Under the pieces are notes generated by a model, which saw nothing but the letters and a program-made list of their open reading frames with translations, was not told where the DNA came from and did not search any database. The translations under genes were made by a program, and so were the position numbers. 64,000 nucleotides of DNA from Chitinibacter fontanus (GTDB taxonomy: Bacteria; Pseudomonadota; Gammaproteobacteria; Burkholderiales; Chitinibacteraceae), in contig NZ_CP058952.1 of NCBI RefSeq assembly GCF_013423785.1, forward strand, positions 2,879,665-2,943,664, given 5' to 3'. Positions 62,719 to 64,000 of the stretch are shown piece by piece (position 1 is the first letter of the stretch; each line of letters starts with the position of its first letter).

Positions 62719-63293
62719 CGACTAGCTCCTGTTTCAGCGACTGTTACGGTAGATGCTTTGGTTTCTTCGGGGCGATTGTCGCGCCAATAAATTTCGATGG
62801 CTGCTACAGCAGGTTTAAATGGATCGCCTACTTTTGTTGAATTACGTGCCAGTGATACTTGCTTCACAGAAGGGTGCTGAGTTAGTCGATCCACGAGTAG
62901 CAGTACATCATTTAAAGATTTTGCCTCTAACTCTAATTTGATGTCGCGTTCCAGATTAGCCACTTCCATATGTGTGAAGGCAATCTCTGGCCGCCATACT
63001 TCTTCCAGTACAGCTAAACCCGCTTCGGCGCTGAATGTTTGAGCTCTAGCTACTTTTGCAACCTTGTCCGAAACTGGCGATGCTTTTTGCGCAGCAAGGC
63101 GTTTGGCCTCTAATTGCTTTATTCGCAGTGCAATTTCATCTTCACGAATCTCAATCTGTGCTTTATTTTCTTTCGCGACATCCAGTTGGGTCATGACCCA
63201 AAGTACCGCCACGATTCCAAGTACGGTTAGCAATAAACCTATCCAGGGCACTACGCTGGGGCGGCGATTAAAATCTAGCTGTAAGGTTTTCAT
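62715..63293 (-). CDS. PilN-like assembly protein
   Basis: The 192-aa protein has a short cytoplasmic start (MKTLQLDFNRRP), one membrane helix (about 16-34), a charged coiled coil (KAQIEIREDEIALRIKQLEAKRLAAQK) and a C-terminal domain. The NRRP near the start resembles the PilN motif that binds PilM. The frame opens at 63341, but ATG 63293 begins this motif and overlaps the PilM-like gene by four bases. Confidence 0.75.
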   Translation of the reverse strand: MKTLQLDFNRRPSVVPWIGLLLTVLGIVAVLWVMTQLDVAKENKAQIEIREDEIALRIKQLEAKRLAAQKASPVSDKVAKVARAQTFSAEAGLAVLEEVWRPEIAFTHMEVANLERDIKLELEAKSLNDVLLLVDRLTQHPSVKQVSLARNSTKVGDPFKPAVAAIEIYWRDNRPEETKASTVTVAETGASR

Positions 63294-64000
63294 GCATGCA
63301 CCTCGCCAGCAATAAACTGTGGATGAGCCGCACCCAGCCATTCAAAATCAAAATCAGCGGATTTAATGCTAGATAAGGTAATGTCGGAAGAGGTGAGGTA
63401 AATGTGCTCTGGCAAAAATTGCCCAGACAGCACCGCAGCTTCACGTACTATGGCCGATAGCGAGCGGGTGGTTTCACCGGCTTCGAGCTGAATCGGCAAG
63501 GCAATTACGCCTTGCCAAGCATTTTCGCGATAAAAACCAACAATCGCATGTGAGGTTTCCACCACCATCAATGCATGTTCTGGATATTTCATTGCACGCC
63601 TATGCTGATTGGCTGCCGTGGTAAAAAGCGGCTCAACTTCAGCTAGTTTAAGTTTGCTGCTGCGGCAAAGTTCGGCAATGGTCTGGTATAAGCCTTCTTC
63701 GATTGCGGCAGCGACGCGTGGTTTGCCATAGTCACCCGCCGATACCCGTACTCGCCAATTGTCAGCGCTAACTCCATACTGCTGCGATAGCACAATACGG
63801 GCGTAATTTTCCCAATCAATGTCTTTATTTAAGGCATCCTGCCAAGGTAGGCAAGCATAGCGTACCCATGGTGAACCAAAGATCAATTTAATTTGATCCA
63901 TCCCCAAGTTGCCACGCGGTGTGTTGCTTAACAAATCTTGTAGTCGTGATACCAATACATCGGGCGATGGATCAATCGTGCCGCGACGGCGGCTGAGCAC
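63290..64000 (-). CDS. PilM/GspL-like cytoplasmic assembly protein, 5' end outside window
   Basis: The frame is open to the right edge, so the N-terminus is missing; the GTG at 64000 may be internal. The visible 236 residues hold an actin-like-fold pattern without ATPase certainty: KLIFGSPWVRYACLPWQ at the start and ALMVVETSHAIVGFYRENAWQGVIALP in the middle. Gene order (PilM-, PilN-, PilO-, PilP-like, secretin, pseudopilins) supports the assignment. It is the first visible gene of the operon, which probably begins upstream. Confidence 0.62.
   Translation of the reverse strand: MLSRRRGTIDPSPDVLVSRLQDLLSNTPRGNLGMDQIKLIFGSPWVRYACLPWQDALNKDIDWENYARIVLSQQYGVSADNWRVRVSAGDYGKPRVAAAIEEGLYQTIAELCRSSKLKLAEVEPLFTTAANQHRRAMKYPEHALMVVETSHAIVGFYRENAWQGVIALPIQLEAGETTRSLSAIVREAAVLSGQFLPEHIYLTSSDITLSSIKSADFDFEWLGAAHPQFIAGEVHA

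Noticed and set aside
1..64000. CRISPR arrays, tRNA or rRNA genes, prophage
   Set aside because: No regularly spaced repeats, cloverleaf sequences, rRNA signatures or phage structural genes were seen in this reading.

Overview
The window looks like chromosomal DNA of a Gram-negative betaproteobacterium. The exosortase B/EpsI/EpsL/EpsD-G set is typical of betaproteobacterial PEP-CTERM loci, and the chitin-binding-like modules would suit a Neisseriales (Chitinibacter/Deefgea-like) bacterium. The phylum and class follow from gene families; the genus-level guess is inference only. No rRNA, tRNA, CRISPR array, phage or intact insertion sequence was seen.

Layout. 1-5 kb: a partial thioredoxin-fold protein, an RBBP9-type hydrolase and a large membrane PAS/GGDEF/EAL protein. 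5-8.5 kb: a secreted orphan, an FMN reductase, a 353-aa protein of no recognised family and a TfoX C-terminal-domain protein. 8.5-15.5 kb: a GC-rich redox/detoxification block (AhpD-like protein, MDR oxidoreductase with divergent TetR regulator, LysR regulator with divergent GST, a PNPOx-ferredoxin reductase fusion, a second GST, a DUF1348 protein). 15.6-18.3 kb: a bufferin-type RiPP/metallophore operon (DUF2282 precursor, DUF692 MNIO enzyme, DUF2063 partner) joined to its own ECF sigma factor and zinc-finger anti-sigma factor, followed by a ferric-reductase-like flavocytochrome. 20.3-23.9 kb: a secreted M60 metallopeptidase with two chitin-binding-like modules. 24-35.6 kb: mainly housekeeping (glmS, AI-2E transporter, MCP, PhzF-like protein, ppc, murB).

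35.8-53.6 kb is one exopolysaccharide locus on the + strand: EpsL porin-like protein, a PEP-CTERM protein, the initiating glycosyl-phosphotransferase, EpsD, EpsE, EpsF, EpsG, exosortase B, EpsI, a lyase-fold protein without signal peptide, Wzy-like polymerase, Wzx flippase, four glycosyltransferase units (one frameshifted, one split into Alg14/Alg13-like subunits) and UDP-glucose dehydrogenase. Its distal part is clearly AT-richer than the rest of the window, which suggests an exchanged glycosyltransferase cassette. The downstream flank is scarred: an IS3-family transposase relic, a PIG-L deacetylase gene, an IS5-family transposase relic and the decayed 3' half of a phosphomannomutase gene. 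A second PEP-CTERM gene follows on the - strand.

58.3-64 kb (- strand) is a type II secretion/MSHA-like assembly operon read in from beyond the right edge: PilM-, PilN-, PilO- and PilP-like proteins, a lipoprotein secretin and three pseudopilin-like proteins. A family of related hairpins recurs at three intergenic sites (5.1, 19.9 and 24.0 kb). The most interesting element is the bufferin-MNIO-ECF-ZAS operon. The EPS locus carries several oddities: a degenerate EpsG P-loop, an unexported lyase, a G-run frameshift and relic sugar-nucleotide genes.
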